A stretch of DNA of 64,000 nt from Taudactylus pleione (taxonomy: Eukaryota > Chordata > Amphibia > Anura > Myobatrachidae). Below, in pieces: positions 13,437-25,754 of the stretch; within the stretch, counting starts at the first letter, position 1, and every line of letters starts with the position of its first letter. The notes under the pieces were generated by a model, which was given only the letters and a program-made list of their open reading frames with translations, had not been told where the DNA came from and searched no databases. The stretch covers positions 992,001 to 1,056,000 of the forward strand of contig JAUIMM010000699.1 in assembly GCA_031769625.1 (NCBI GenBank). Reading direction: 5' to 3'. Made by a program: the position numbers and the translations under genes.

Positions 13437-16400
13437 TGGTTTTTCTCCCATGTTGCGTTTAAGAGAAAACATCAATTGCTCGTTTTAGGCCAAAATGCAT
13501 TGAAAGCAATGGAAACAACAAAAGTGCAAACTTTGTGATATCTCCTCTCGTAGCAAACCCAGACAGCTCAAAATTTCACTGGATGTGTTGAAGACGAAGA
13601 GCCACAAATATAATGTGAAATGGTTTTTCTCCCATGTTGCGTTTAAGAGAAAACAGCAAATGCAAGTTTTAGGCCAAAATGCATTGAAAGCAATGGAAAT
13701 AACAAAAGCGCATACTTTGTGATATCTCCTCTTGTAGCAAACACAGACAGCTCAAAATTTCACTGGATGTGTTGAAGACCAAGACCCACAAATGTGATGT
13801 GAAATGGTTTTTCTCCCATGTTGCGTTTGAGAGAAAACAGCAAATGCTCGTTTTATGCCAAAATGCATTGAAAGCAATGAAAACAACAAAAGCGCATACT
13901 TTGTGATATCTCCTCTTGTAGCAAACACAGACAGCTTAAAATTTCACTGGATGTGTTGAAGACCAAGACCCACATATGTGATGTGAAATGGTTTTTCTCC
14001 CATGTTGCGTTTAAGAGAAAACAGCAAATGCACGTTTTAGGCCAAAATGCATTGAAAGCAATGAAAACAACAAAAGCGCATACTTTGTGATATCTCCTCT
14101 TGTAGCAAACACAGACAGCTCAAAATTTCACTGGATGTGTTGAAGACCAAGACCCACAAATGTGATGTGAAATGGTTTTTCTCCCATGTTGCGTTTAAGA
14201 GAAAACAGCAAATGCACGTTTTAGGCCAAAATGCATTGAAAGCAATGGAAACAACAAAAGCGCATACTTTGTGATATCTCCTCTTGTAGCAAACACAGAC
14301 AGCTCAAAATTTCACTGGATGTGTTGAAGACCAAGACCCACAAATGTGATGTGAAATGGTTTTTCTCCCATGTTGCATTTAAGAGAAAACAGCAAATGCA
14401 CATTTTAGGCCAAAATGCATTGAAAGCAATGGAAACAACAAAAGCGCATACTTTGTGATATCTCCTCTTGTAGCAAACAAAGACAGCTCAAAATTTCACT
14501 GGATGTGTTGAAGACCAAGACCCACAAATGTGATGTGAAATGGTTTTTCTCCCATGTTGCGTTTAAGAGAAAACAGCAAATGCTCGTTTTAGGCCAAAAT
14601 GCATTGAAAGCAATGAAAACAACAAAAGCGCATACTTTGTGATATCTCCTCTTGTAGCAAACACAGACAGCTCAAAATTTCACTTGATGTGTTGAAGACC
14701 AAGACCCACGAATGTGATGTGAAATGGTTTTTCTCCCATGTTGCGTTTAAGAGAAAACAGCAAATGCAAGTTTTAGGCCAAAATGCATTGAAAGCAATGG
14801 AAATAACAAAAGTTCAAACTTTGTGATATCTCCTCTTGTACCAAACACAGACAGCTCAAAATTTCACTGGATGTGTTGAAGACCAAGACCCACAGATGTG
14901 ATGTGAAATTGTTTTTCTCCCATGTTGCGTTTAAGAGAAAACAGCAAATGCACGTTTTAGGCCAAAATGCATTGAAAGCAATGGAAACAACAAAAGTGCA
15001 TACTTTGTGATATCTCCTCTTGTAGCAAACACAGACAGCTCAAAATTTCACTGGATGTGTTGAAGACCAAGACCCACAAATGTGATGTGAAATGGTTTTT
15101 CTCCCATGTTGCATTTAAGAGAAAACAGCAAATGCATGTTTTAGGCCAAAATGCATTGAAAGCAATGGAAACAACAAAATCGCATACTTTGTGTTATCTC
15201 CTCTTGTAGCAAACACAGACAGCTCAAAATTTCACTGGATGTGTTGAAGACCAAAACCCACAAATGTGATGTGAAATGGTTTTTCTCCCATGTTGCGTTT
15301 AAGAGAAAACAGCAAATGCAAGTTTTAGGCCAAAATGCATTGAAAGCAATGGAAATAACAAAAGCGCATACTTTGTGATATCTCCTCTTGTAGCAAACAC
15401 AGACAGCTCAAAATTTCACTGGATGTGTTGAAGACCAAGACCCACAAATGTGATGTGAAATGGTTTTTCTCCCATGTTGCGTTTAAGAGAAAACAGCAAA
15501 TTCTCATTTTAGGCCAAAATGCATTGAATCCAATGGAAACAACAAAAGTGCATACTTTGTGATATCTCCTCTTGTAGCAAACACAGACAGCTCAAAATTT
15601 CACTGGATGTGTTGAAGACCAAGACCCACAAATATGATGTGAAAAGGTTTTTCTCAAATGTGGCGTTTAAGAGAAAACAGCAAATGCACGTTTTAGGCCA
15701 AAATGCATTGAAAGCAATGGAAACAACAAAAGTGCATACTTTGTGATATCTCCTCTTGTAGCAAACATAGACAGCTCAAAATTTCACTGGATGTGTTGAA
15801 GACCAAGACCCACAAATGTGATGTAAAATGGTTTTTCTCCCATGTTGCGTTTAAGAGAAAACAGCAAATGCTCGTTTTAGGCCAAAATGCATTGAAAGCA
15901 ATGAAAACAACAAAAGCGCATACTTTGTGATATCTCCTCTTGTAGCAAACACAGACAGCTCAAAATTTCACTTGATGTGTTGAAGACCAAGACCCACAAA
16001 TGTGATGTGAAATGGTTTTTCTCCCATGTTGCGTTTAAGAGAAAACAGCAAATGCACGTTTTAGGCCAAAATGCATTGAAAGCAATGGAAATAACAAAAG
16101 TTCAAACTTTGTGATATCTCCTCTTGTAGCAAACACAGACAGCTCAAAATTTCACTGGATGTGTTGAAGACCAAGACCCACAAATGTGATGTGAAATGGT
16201 TTTTCTCCCATGTTGCGTTTAAGAGAAAACAGCAAATGCACGTTTTAGGCCAAAATGCATTGAAAGCAATGGAAACAACAAAAGCGCATACTTTGTGTTA
16301 TCTCCTCTTGTAGCAAACACAGACAGCTCAAAATTTCACTGGATGTGTTGAAGACCAAAACCCACAAATGTGATGTGAAATGGTTTTTCTCCCATGTTGC

Positions 16401-19400
16401 GTTTAAGAGAAAACAGCAAATGCAAGTTTTAGGCCAAAATGCATTGAAAGCAATGGAAATAACAAAAGCGCATACTTTGTGATATCTCCTCTTGTAGCAA
16501 ACACAGACAGCTTAAAATTTCACTGGATGTGTTGAAGACCAAGACCCACAAATGTGATGTGAAATGGTTTTTCTCCCATGTTGCGTTTAAGAGAAAACAG
16601 CAAATGCACGTTTTAGGCCAAAATGCATTGAAAGCAATGAAAACAACAAAAGCGCATACTTTGTGATATCTCCTCTTGTAGCAAACACAGACAGCTCAAA
16701 ATTTCACTGGATGTGTTGAAGACCAAGACCCACAAATGTGATGTGAAATGGTTTTTCTCCCATGTTGCGTTTAAGAGAAAACAGCAAATGCACGTTTTAG
16801 GCCAAAATGCATTGAAAGCAATGGAAACAACAAAAGCGCATACTTTGTGATATCTCCTCTTGTAGCAAACACAGACAGCTCAAAATTTCACTGGATGTGT
16901 TGAAGACCAAGACCCACAAATGTGATGTGAAATGGTTTTTCTCCCATGTTGCGTTTAAGAGAAAACAGCAAATGCACGTTTTAGGCCAAAATGCATTGAA
17001 AGCAATGGAAACAACAAAAGCGCATACTTTGTGATATCTCCTCTTGTAGCAAACACAGACAGCTCAAAATTTCACTGGATGTGTTGAAGACCAAGACCCA
17101 CAAATATGATGTGAAAAGGTTTTTCTCAAATGTGGCGTTTAAGAGAAAACAGCAAATGCAAGTTTTAGGCCAAAATGCATTGAAAGCAATGGAAATAACA
17201 AAAGTTCAAACTTTGTGATATCTCCTCTTGTAGCAAACACAGACAGCTCAAAATTTCACTGGATGTGTTGAAGACCAAGACCCACAAATGTGATGTGAAA
17301 TGGTTTTTCTCCCATGTTGCGTTTAAGAGAAAACAGCAAATGCACGTTTTAGGCCAAAATGCATTGAAAGCAATGAAAACAACAAAAGCGCATACTTTGT
17401 GATATCTCCTGTTGTAGCAAACACAGACAGCTCAAAATTTCACTGGATGTGTTGAAGACCAAGACCCACAAATGTGATGTAAAATGGTTTTTCTCCCATG
17501 TTGCATTTAAGAGAAAACAGCAAATGCACGTTTTAGGCCAAAATGCATTGAAAGCAATGGAAACAACAAAAGCGCATACTTTGTGATATCTCCTCTTGTA
17601 GCAAACACAGACAGCTCAAAATTTCACTGGATGTGTTGAAGACCAAGACCCACAAATGTGATGTGAAATGGTTTTTCTCCCATGTTGCGTTTAAGAGAAA
17701 ACAGCAAATGCACGTTTTAGGCCAAAATGCATTGAAAGCAATGAAAACAACAAAAGCGCATACTTTGTGATATCTCCTCTTGTAGCAAACACAGACAGCT
17801 CAAAATTTCACTGGATGTGTTGAAGACCAAGACCCACAAATGTGATGTGAAATGGTTTTTTTCCCATGTTACATTTAAGAGAAAACAGCAAATGCACGTT
17901 TTAGGCCAAAATGCATTGAAAGCAATGGAAACAACAAAAGCGCATACTTTGTGATATCTCCTCTTGTAGCAAACACAGACAGCTCAAAATTTCACTGGAT
18001 GTGTTGAAGACCAAGACCCACAAATGTGATGTGAAATGGTTTTTCTCCCATGTTGCGTTTAAGAGAAAACAGCAAATGCACGTTTTAGGCCAAAATGCAT
18101 TGAAAGCAATGGAAACAACAAAAGCGCATACTTTGTGATATCTCCTCTTGTAGCAAACACAGACAGCTCAAAATTTCACTGGATGTGTTGAAGACCAAGA
18201 CCCACAAATATGATGTGAAAAGGTTTTTCTCAAATGTGGCATTTAAGAGAAAACAGCAAATGCACGTTTTAGGCCAAAATGCATTGAAAGCAATGGAAAC
18301 AACAAAAGCGCATACTTTGTGATATCTCCTCTTGTAGCAAACATAGACAGCTCAAAATTTCACTGGATGTGTTGAAGACCAAGACCCACAAATGTGATGT
18401 GAAATGGTTTTTCTCCCATGTTGTGTTTAAGAGAAAACAGCAAATGCTCGTTTTAGGCCAAAATGCATTGAAAGCAATGAAAACAACAAAAGCGCATACT
18501 TTGTGATATCTCCTCTTGTAGCAAACACAGACAGCTCAAAATTTCACTTGATGTGTTGAATGAAGACCAAGACCCACAAATGTGATGTGAAATGGTTTTT
18601 CTCCCATGTTGCGTTTAAGAGAAAACAGCAAATGCAAGTTTTAGGCCAAAATGCATTGAAAGCAATGGAAATAACAAAAGTTCAAACTTTGTGATATCTC
18701 CTCTTGTAGCAAACACAGACAGCTCAAAATTTCACTGGATGTGTTGAAGACCAAGACCCACAAATGTGATGTGAAATGGTTTTTCTCCCATGTTGCGTTT
18801 AAGAGAAAACAGCAAATGCACGTTTTAGGCCAAAATGCATTGAAAGCAATGAAAACAACAAAAGCGCATACTTTGTGATATCTCCTGTTGTAGCAAACAC
18901 AGACAGCTCAAAATTTCACTGGATGTGTTGAAGACCAAGACCCACAAATGTGATGTGAAATGGTTTTTCTCCCATGTTGCATTTAAGAGAAAACAGCAAA
19001 TGCACATTTTAGGCCAAAATGCATTGAAAGCAATGGAAACAACAAAAGCGCATACTTTGTGATATCTCCTCTTGTAGCAAACACAGACAGCTCAAAATTT
19101 CACTGGATGTGTTGAAGACCAAGACCCACAAATGTGATGTGAAATGGTTTTTCTCCCATGTTGCGTTTAAGAGAAAACAGCAAATGCACGTTTTAGGCCA
19201 AAATGCATTAAAAGCAATGGAAACAACAAAAGCGCATACTTTGTGCTATCTCCTCTTGTAGCAAACACAGACAGCTCAAAATTTCACTGGATGTGTTGAA
19301 GACCAAGACCCCCAAATGTGATGTGAAATGGTTTTTCTCCCATGTTGCGTTTAAGAGAAAACAGCAAATGCACGTTTTAGGCCAAAAAGCATTGAAAGCA

Positions 19401-19800
19401 ATGGAAACAACAAAAGCGCATACTTTGTGTTATCTCCTCTTGTAGCAAACACAGACAGCTCAAAATTTCACTGGATGTGTTGAAGACCAAAACCCACAAA
19501 TGTGATGTGAAATGGTTTTTCTCCCATGTTGCGTTTAAGAGAAAACAGCAAATGCAAGTTTTAGGCCAAAATGCATTGAAAGCAATGGAAATAACAAAAG
19601 CGCATACTTTGTGATATCTCCTCTTGTAGCAAACACAGACAGCTCAAAATTTCACTGGATGTGTTGAAGACCAAGACCCACAAATGTGATGTGAAATGGT
19701 TTTTCTCCCATGTTGCGTTTAAGAGAAAACAGCAAATGCACGTTTTAGGCCAAAATGCATTGAAAGCAATGGAAACAACAAACGCGCATACTTTGTGTTA
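13437..19800. repeat. Region 1 HOR block 5 and tail
   Basis: Begins with the last catcaattgctcg marker. The first ten or so monomers follow block 4 (including the gcattgaatccaatgg monomer near 15,525). No further marker occurs before the change of subfamily near 19,800. The tail from about 18,690 to 19,690 repeats about 4,150-5,150 of block 1 at an offset of 14,540 bp, with three shared rare variants (accccccaaatg, gcattaaaagc, ccaaaaagcattg). Confidence 0.8.
18405..18592. repeat. 188-bp monomer with TGAA duplication (second)
   Basis: The same TGAA tandem duplication as at 2545-2552, here at 18557-18560 and 18561-18564, again following cacttgatgtg. The array phase moves by +4 at this point. 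Shared position and context point to common descent with the first copy. Confidence 0.95.
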
Positions 19801-21074
19801 TCTCCTCTTGTAGCAAACACAGACAGCTCAAAATTTCACTGGATGTGTTGAAGACCAAAACCCACAAATGTGATGTGAAATGGTTTTTCTCCCATGTTGC
19901 ATTTAAGAGAAAACAGAAAATGCACGTTTTAGGCCAAAATGCATTGAAAGCAATGGAAGCAACAAAAGTGCATACTTTGTGATATCTCCTCTCGTAGCAA
20001 ACCCAGACAGCTCAAAATTTCACTGGATGTGTTGAAGACCAAGAGCCACAAATATGATGTGAAATGGTTTTTCTCCCATGTTGCGTTTAAGAGAAAACAG
20101 CAAATGCAAGTTTTAGACCAAAATACATTGAAAGCAATGGAAACAACAAAAGCGCATACTTTGTGATATCTCCTCTTGTAGCAAACACAGACAGCTCAAA
20201 ATTTCACTGGTTGTGTTGAAGACCAATGCCCACAAATGTGATGTGAAATGGTTTTTCTCCCATGTTGCGTTTAAGAGAAAACAGCAATTGCTCATTTTAG
20301 GCCAAAATGCATTGAAAGCAATGGAAACAACAAAAGCGCATACTTTGTGATATCTCCTCTTGTAGCAAACCCAGACAGCTCAAAATTTCACTGGATGTGT
20401 TGAAGACCAAGAGCCACAAATATGATGTGAAATGGTTTTTCTCCCATGTTGCGTTTAAGAGAAAACAGCAAATGCAAGTTTTAGACCAAAATACATTGAA
20501 AGCAATGGAAACAACAAAAGCGCATACTTTGTGATATCTCCTCTTGTAGCAAACACAGACAGCTCAAAATTTCACTGGTTGTGTTGAAGACCAATGCCCA
20601 CAAATGTGATGTGAAATGGTTTTTCTCCCATGTTGCGTTTAAGAGAAAACAGCAATTGCTCATTTTAGGCCAAAATGCATTGAAAGCAATGGAAACAACA
20701 AAAGCGCATACTTTGTGATATCTCCTCTTGTAGCAAACCCAGACAGCTCAAAATTTCACTGGATGTGTTGAAGACCAAGAGCCACAAATATGATGTGAAA
20801 TGGTTTTTCTCCCATGTTGCGTTTAAGAGAAAACAGCAAATGCAAGTTTTAGACCAAAATACATTGAAAGCAATGGAAACAACAAAAGCGCATACTTTGT
20901 GATATCTCCTCTTGTAGCAAACACAGACAGCTCAAAATTTCACTGGTTGTGTTGAAGACCAATGCCCACAAATGTGATGTGAAATGGTTTTTCTCCCATG
21001 TTGCGTTTAAGAGAAAACAGCAAATGCACGTTTTAGGCCAAAATGCATTGAAAGCAATGGAAACAACAAAAGCG

Positions 21075-22762
21075 CATACTTTGTGATATCTCCTCTTGTA
21101 GCAAACACAGACAGCTCAAAATTTCACTGGATGTGTTGAAGACCAAGAGCCACAAATATGATGTGAAATGGTTTTTCTCCCATCTTGCGTTTAAGAGAAA
21201 ACAGCAATGGCTCGTTTTAGGCCAAAATGCATTGAAAGCAATGGAAACAACAAAAGCACATACTTTTTGATATCTCCTCTTGTAGCAAACACAGACAGCT
21301 CAAAATTTCACTGGATGTGTTGAAGACCAAGGCCCACAAATGTGATGTGAAATGGTTTTTCTCCCATGTTGCGTTTAAGAGAAAACAGCAAATGCACGTT
21401 TTACGCCAAAATGCATTGAAAGCAATAGAAGCAACAAAATTGCATACTTTGTGATATCTCCTCTTGTAGCAAACACAGACAGCTCAAAATTTCACTGGAT
21501 GTGTTGAAGACCAATAGCCACAAATATGATGTGAAATGGTTTTTCTCCCATGTTGCGTTTAAGAGAAAACAGCAATTGCTCGTTTTAGGCCAAAATGCAT
21601 TGAAAGCAATGGAAACAACAAAAGCGCATACTTTGTGATATCTCCTCTTGTAGCAAACACAGACAGCTCAAAATTTCACTGGATGTGTTGAAGATCAAGA
21701 CCCACAAATGTGATGTGAAATGGTTTTTCTCCCATGTTGCGTTTAAGAGAAAACAGCAATTGCACGTTTTAGGCCAAAATGCATTGAAAGCAATGGAAAC
21801 AACAAAAGCGCATACTTTGTGATATCTCCTCTTGTAGCAAACACAGACAGCTCAAAATTTCAATGGATGTGTTGAAGACCAAGACCCACAAATGTGATGT
21901 GAAATGGTTTTTCTCCCATGTTGCGTTAAAGAGAAAACAGCAATTGCTCATTTTAGGCCAAAATGCATTGAAAGCAATGGAAGCAACAAAATTGCATACT
22001 TTGTGATATCTCCTCTTGTAGCAAACACAGACAGCTCAAAATTTCACTGGATGTGTTGAATACCAAGAGCCACAAATATGATGTGAAATGGTTTTTCTCC
22101 CATCTTGCGTTTAAGAGAAAACAGCAATTGCTCGTTTTAGGCCAAAATGCATTGAAAGCAATGGAAACAACAAAAGCGCAAACTTTTTGATATCTCCTCT
22201 TGTAGCAAACACAGACAGCTCAAAAGTTCACTGGATGTGTTGAAGACCAAGGCCCACAAATGTGATGTGAAATGGTTTTTCTCCCATGTTGCGTTTAAGA
22301 GAAAACAGCAAATGCACGTTTTACGCCAAAATGCATTGAAAGCAATAGAAGCAACAAAATTGCATACTTTGTGATATCTCCTCTTGTAGCAAACACAGAC
22401 AGCTCAAAATTTCACTGGATGTGTTGAAGACCAAGAGCCACAAATATGATGTGAAATGGTTTTTCTCCCATGTTGCGTTTAAGAGAAAACAGCAATTGCT
22501 CGTTTTAGGCCAAAATGCATTGAAAGCAATGGAAACAACAAAAGCGCATACTTTGTGATATCTCCTCTTGTAGCAAACACAGACAGCTCAAAATTTCACT
22601 GGATGTGTTGAAGATCAAGACCCACAAATGTGATGTGAAATGGTTTTTCTCCCATGTTGCGTTTAAGAGAAAACAGCAATTGCACGTTTTAGGCCAAAAT
22701 GCATTGAAAGCAATGGAAACAACAAAAGCGCATACTTTGTGATATCTCCTCTTGTAGCAAAC
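21075..22762. repeat. Nested five-monomer repeat, 920 bp, in copy A
   Basis: The stretch 21,075-21,842 recurs at 21,995-22,762, offset 920 bp (5 x 184). Shared markers in order are gagccacaaatatg, catcttgcg, actttttgatatc, ttttacgccaaaatg with caatagaagc, and gatcaagaccc. The second copy is cut short by the first 40-bp duplication at 22731. A monomer with caatggatg and ttgcgttaaagag separates the two. Confidence 0.88.
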
Positions 22763-22864
22763 AAAGACAGCATACTTTGTGATATCTCCTCTTGTAGAAA
22801 ACACAGACAGCTCAAAATTTCACTGGATGTGTTGAAGACCAAGGCCCACAAATGTGATGTGAAA
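22641..22864. repeat. 224-bp monomer, copy A, first of pair
   Basis: Contains a 40-bp tandem duplication at 22731-22770 and 22771-22810 that covers monomer coordinates 91-130 (catactttgt to acagacag). The first half-copy ends acaaagacag; the second has gtagaaaac where gtagcaaac is normal. The join reads gacagcatact. Confidence 0.97.
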
Positions 22865-23088
22865 TGGTTTTTCTCCCATGTTGCATTTAAGAGAAAACAG
22901 CAAATGCACGTTTTAGACCAAAATGTATTGAAAGCAAAAGAAGCAACAAAATTGCATACTTTGTGATATCTCCTCTTGTAGCAAACACAGACAGCATACT
23001 TTGTGATATCTCCTCTTGTAGAAAACACAGACAGCTCAAAATTTCACTGGATGTGTTGAAGACCAAGACCCACAAATGTGATGTGAAA
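22865..23088. repeat. 224-bp monomer, copy A, second of pair
   Basis: Carries the same 40-bp duplication with the same breakpoints, at 22955-22994 and 22995-23034, again with gtagaaaac in the second half-copy. The rest of the monomer differs from its partner (ttttagaccaaaatg, gcaaaagaagc and aaattgc in place of ggcc, gcaatggaaac and aaagcgc). Confidence 0.97.
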
Positions 23089-25754
23089 TGGTTTTTCTCC
23101 CATGTTGCGTTTAAGAGAAAACAGCAATTGCTTGTTTTAGGCCAAAATGCATTGAAAGCAATGGAAACAACAAAAGCGCATACTTTGTGATATCTCCTCT
23201 TGTAGCAAACACAGACAGCTCAAAATTTCACTGGATGTGTTGAAGACCAAGACCCACTAATGTGATGTGAAATGGTTTTTCTCCCAAGTTGCGTTTAAGA
23301 GAAAACAGCAATTGCTCGTTTTAGGCCAAAATGCATTGAAAGCAATGGAAACAACAAAAGCGCATACTTTGTGATATCTCCTCTAGTAGCAAACACAGAC
23401 AGCTCAAAATTTCACTGGATGTGTTGAAGACCAAGAGCCACAAATATGATGTGAAATGGTGTTTCTCCCATGTTGCGTTTAAGAGAAAACAGCAAATGCA
23501 CATTTTAGGCCAAAATGCATTGAAAGCACTGGAAGCAACAAAATTGCATACTTTGTGATATCTTCTCTTGTAGCAAACACAGACAGCTCAATATTTCACT
23601 GGATGTATTGAAGACCAAGTCCCACAAATGTGATGTGAAATGGTTTTTCTCCCATGTTGCTTTTAAGAGAAAACAGCAAATGCACGTTTTAGACCAAAAT
23701 GCATTGAAAGCAATGGACATAACAAAAGCGCATACTTTGTGATATCTCCTCTTGTAGCAAACACAGACTGCTCAAAATTTCACTGGATGTGTTGAAGACC
23801 AAGAGCCACAAATATGATGTGAAATGGTTTTTCTCCCATGTTGCGTTTAAGAGAAAACAGCAAATGCACATTTTAGGCCAAAATGCATTGAAAGCAATGG
23901 AAGCAACAAAATTGCATACTTTGTGATATCTCCTCTTGTAGCAAACACAGACAGCTCAAAATTTCACTGGATGTGTTGAAGACCAAGTCCCACAAATGTG
24001 ATGTGAAATGGTTTTTCTCCCATGTTGCGTTTAAGAGAAAACAGCAATTGCTCGTTTTAGGCCAAAATGCATTGAAAGCAATGGAAACAACAAAAGCGCA
24101 TACTTTGTGATATCTCCGCTTGTAGCAAACACAGACAGCTCAAAATTTCACTGGATGTGTTGAAGACCAAGACCCACAAATGTGATGTGAAATGGTTTTT
24201 CTCCCATGTTGCGTTTAAGAGAAAACAGCAATTGCTCATTTTAGGCCAAAATGCATTGAAAGCAATGGAAATAACAAAAGCGCATACTTTGTGATATCTC
24301 CTCTTGTAGAAAACACAGACAGCTCAAAATTTCACTGGATGTGTTGAAGACCAAGACCCACAAATGTGATGTGAAATGGTTTTTCTCCCATGTTGCGTTT
24401 AAGAGAAAACAGCAATTGCTTGTTTTAGGCCAAAATGCATTGAAAGCAATGGAAACAACAAAAGCGCATACTTTGTGATATCTCCTCTTGTAGCAAACAC
24501 AGACAGCTCAAAATTTCACTGGATGTGTTGAAGACCAAAACCCACAAATGTGATGTGAAATGGTTTTTCTCCCATGTTGCATTTAAGAGAAAACAGAAAA
24601 TGCACGTTTTAGGCCAAAATGCATTGAAAGCAATGGAAGCAACAAAAGTGCATACTTTGTGATATCTCCTCTCGTAGCAAACCCACACAGCTCAAAATTT
24701 CACTGGATGTGTTGAAGACCAAGAGCCACAAATATGATGTGAAATGGTTTTTCTCCCATGATGCGTTTAAGAGAAAACAGCAAATGCAAGTTTTAGACCA
24801 AAATACATTGAAAGCAATGGAAACAACAAAAGCGCATACTTTGTGATATCTCCTCTTGTAGCAAACACAGACAGCTCAAAATTTCACTGGTTGTGTTGAA
24901 GACCAATGCCCACAAATGTGATGTGAAATGGTTTTTCTCCCATGTTGCGTTTAAGAGAAAACAGCAATTGCTCATTTTAGGCCAAAATGCATTGAAAGCA
25001 ATGGAAACAACAAAAGCGCATACTTTGTGATATCTCCTCTTGTAGCAAACCCAGACAGCTCAAAATTTCACTGGATGTGTTGAAGACCAAGAGCCACAAA
25101 TATGATGTGAAATGATTTTTCTCCCATGTTGCGTTTAAGAGAAAACAGCAAATGCAAGTTTTAGACCAAAATACATTGAAAGCAATGGAAACAACAAAAG
25201 CGCATACTTTGTGATATCTCCTCTTGTAGCAAACACAGACAGCTCAAAATTTCACTGGTTGTGTTGAAGACCAATGCCCACAAATGTGATGTGAAATGGT
25301 TTTTCTCCCATGTTGCGTTTAAGAGAAAACAGCAATTGCTCATTTTAGGCCAAAATGCATTGAAAGCAATGGAAACAACAAAAGCGCATACTTTGTGATA
25401 TCTCCTCTTGTAGCAAACCCAGACAGCTCAAAATTTCACTGGATGTGTTGAAGACCAAGAGCCACAAATATGATGTGAAATGGTTTTTCTCCCATGTTGC
25501 GTTTAAGAGAAAACAGCAAATGCAAGTTTTAGACCAAAATACATTGAAAGCAATGGAAACAACAAAAGCGCATACTTTGTGATATCTCCTCTTGTAGCAA
25601 ACACAGACAGCTCAAAATTTCACTGGTTGTGTTGAAGACCAATGCCCACAAATGTGATGTGAAATGGTTTTTCTCCCATGTTGCGTTTAAGAGAAAACAG
25701 CAAATGCACGTTTTAGGCCAAAATGCATTGAAAGCAATGGAAACAACAAAAGCG

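Larger units (their letters stand above)
1..19800. repeat. Region 1: irregular higher-order repeat family
   Basis: About 107 monomers in which the variable box is mostly caaatgcacg, caaatgcaag or caaatgctcg. Subtypes found mainly here include gtttttctcaaatgtggcg, aaaagttcaaactttg and ttgtgttatctcc linked to ccaaaacccac. A marker monomer with catcaattgctcg starts blocks at 1, 5157, 7733, 9573 and 13437, giving blocks of 28 (+4 bp), 14, 10 and 21 monomers and then a longer tail. The blocks share monomer order but differ by gain or loss of whole monomers, as expected from unequal crossing-over. The right edge near 19,800 is a change of subfamily, not a change of repeat. Confidence 0.85.
19801..24480. 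repeat. Region 2 segment copy A (4,680 bp)
   Basis: Twenty-five monomers' length plus 80 bp; the 80 bp come from two 224-bp monomers. It matches copy B at an offset of exactly 4,680 bp from about 19,801 to the end, with seven substitutions and no indel seen in a line-by-line reading. Differing positions are 20006, 20081, 20435, 21209, 21515, 23529 and 24385. The first monomer has cagaaaatgcacg and ctctcgtagcaaaccc, which marks the left edge. Confidence 0.93.

Noticed and set aside
20113..25343. Strict dimeric (368-bp) higher-order repeat
   Set aside because: Some stretches do show a two-monomer alternation, but the gaaacaac and gaagcaac types do not alternate consistently across region 2, so a general dimer period is not supported.
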